From NCBI GenBank assembly GCA_020849665.1, contig JADLFX010000032.1, positions 1 to 62,310 of the forward strand: a DNA stretch of 62,310 nt, written 5' to 3'. Below the pieces are notes generated by a model that saw nothing but the letters and a program-made list of their open reading frames with translations, was not told the DNA's origin and did not search any database. The first letter of the stretch is position 1. Every line of letters starts with the position of its first letter. This stretch comes from Planctomycetota bacterium. GTDB lineage: Bacteria > Planctomycetota > UBA1135 > UBA2386. Of the stretch, positions 61,564-62,310 are shown one piece after another. A program made the position numbers and the translations under genes.

Positions 61564-62310
61564 CTACGGCAGACGGAACACGGCGAGGCGGGCGGGGCCG
61601 TCCCCTCCCTCGCTGCTCACGACCAGATCGCCACCCGGCAGGAAGGTCAGACCCTCCGGTTGGGGCAGCAGGTCCGGGTCGAGCCGATGCAGGCTCCGCA
61701 ATGCGCCGTCGCGGGCGACGATGGTCAGGGTCTGGTCGGCCGCCGAGAGCAGGAACACGTCGCCCGTGCGCGGGTGCACGGCGAGGCACGAGAAGAGCAG
61801 CTTCAGCGCGGGGCGTTCCTGCCCGCGCCGTGTGGTGCGGGTCGGCACGTCGAAGCCGCGTGCCTCGGCCTGCCTGCGCAGCTCGTCGACCGAGAGGCGC
61901 AGCACCGGCTCGGGGAGGAGCGTGCGGGTGCGCAGGTCCCAACCGTAGATCACGCGCTGGTCGCGCTGCTGCCTGCGGCTCGCCGCCCGCCGCGCCGGCC
62001 GCGACTCGGCGGCGTCCTGGCCCCGTGCGCGCTTCGTGCGCCGGGTCTGGGGTTCCTGGGCCTCCGCTTCCTCCGGCTCCGCGTTCGCGATGTCCTTGGG
62101 CGCGAGCAGGAGCAGGCCGCGCTCCGGATCGTGGCAGAGGCCCTCGAAGTCGTCGTTGTCGGTGCTGACGCGGAACGTCTCGACGATGTGATAGCCGCTG
62201 CCGCGCGGCGCGATGCGCGCCAGCACGCCGTCGCTGCGCAGCGCGTAGTACTCCGTGCCGACGCGCGCGAGGCCCTCGTAGTCGCCGTCGGGGCCGAACG
62301 GATGGGCGGC
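61564..62310 (-). CDS. SdiA-regulated-like propeller protein, N-terminus cut by window edge
   Basis: The frame is open from the right edge to the stop at 61564, so the 248 visible residues lack the start. Units such as DYEGLARVGTEYYALRSDG, NDDFEGLCHDPERGLLLLAP, FSCLAVHPRTGDVFLLSAAD and PQPEGLTFLPGGDLVVSSEG are those of SdiA-regulated or phytase-like propellers. A low-complexity basic insert (TRRTKRARGQ, ASRRQQRDQR) interrupts it near the middle. Function unknown. Confidence 0.65.
   Translation of the reverse strand, partial: AAHPFGPDGDYEGLARVGTEYYALRSDGVLARIAPRGSGYHIVETFRVSTDNDDFEGLCHDPERGLLLLAPKDIANAEPEEAEAQEPQTRRTKRARGQDAAESRPARRAASRRQQRDQRVIYGWDLRTRTLLPEPVLRLSVDELRRQAEARGFDVPTRTTRRGQERPALKLLFSCLAVHPRTGDVFLLSAADQTLTIVARDGALRSLHRLDPDLLPQPEGLTFLPGGDLVVSSEGGDGPARLAVFRLP

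Overview
The window is a very GC-rich bacterial chromosome segment that most resembles Planctomycetota. The evidence is the mix of genes: a secreted formylglycine-type sulfatase, several multiheme c-type cytochromes fused to propeller or PA14-like parts, a Tat-exported phosphatase-fold protein, a nine-loop EF-hand protein, a NxxGxxAF-repeat protein, and a recurring C-terminal tail on secreted proteins. The lineage is inferred from gene content; there is no rRNA here. Genes are packed tightly and many neighbours overlap by ATGA or GTGA, so short overlaps were used as evidence for starts and operons.

Left third (1-26.8 kb): a kelch-repeat secreted protein running off the left edge; a minus-strand operon of propeller protein, five-heme cytochrome and sulfatase (9158 to 2431); a divergent SirB1-like and LMW phosphatase pair; a secreted subtilase; a bidirectional terminator; a minus-strand run of CBS protein, alpha/beta hydrolase, phosphoribosyltransferase, NuoEF-like diaphorase and molybdopterin formate dehydrogenase (19016 to 12842); and a second respiratory/secreted run of DUF4214-like protein, Cys-rich lipoprotein, coiled-coil protein, Tat phosphatase-fold protein, decaheme-propeller fusion and EF-hand protein (26757 to 19114).

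Centre (26.8-36.6 kb): housekeeping genes on the plus strand: pssA, a folK-panC fusion, ispE, a zinc-ribbon spoVG, a DUF2520 protein, an aroD-aroE fusion, aroK and a HEAT-like secreted protein, followed by initiator tRNA-Met and its terminator.

Right part (37-62 kb): the most interesting locus runs from 37143 to 49033. It holds an MNIO (DUF692) peptide-modifying iron enzyme with its DUF2063 partner, a seven-gene minus-strand run (DoxX, sugar dehydrogenase, a small coupled ORF, MGH1-like glucosidase, aquaporin, GMC oxidoreductase, double-VOC protein), and, divergent from DoxX, a 98-residue exported peptide with three 19-residue repeats carrying NGCxGPNGC, followed by an ECF sigma factor and two tandem zf-HC2 proteins. 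MNIO, DUF2063, DoxX and a Cys-repeat peptide are the parts of the bufferin/Hvf copper-binding RiPP systems, but here they are split by a carbohydrate-redox operon and the precursor is of an unusual repeat type. Downstream lie a secreted heme/cupin/DM13/lipoprotein/cupredoxin-like operon, a DoxX-DoxX-NDH-2 fusion and another secreted protein with the shared tail. No insertion sequences, CRISPR arrays or phage genes were recognised.
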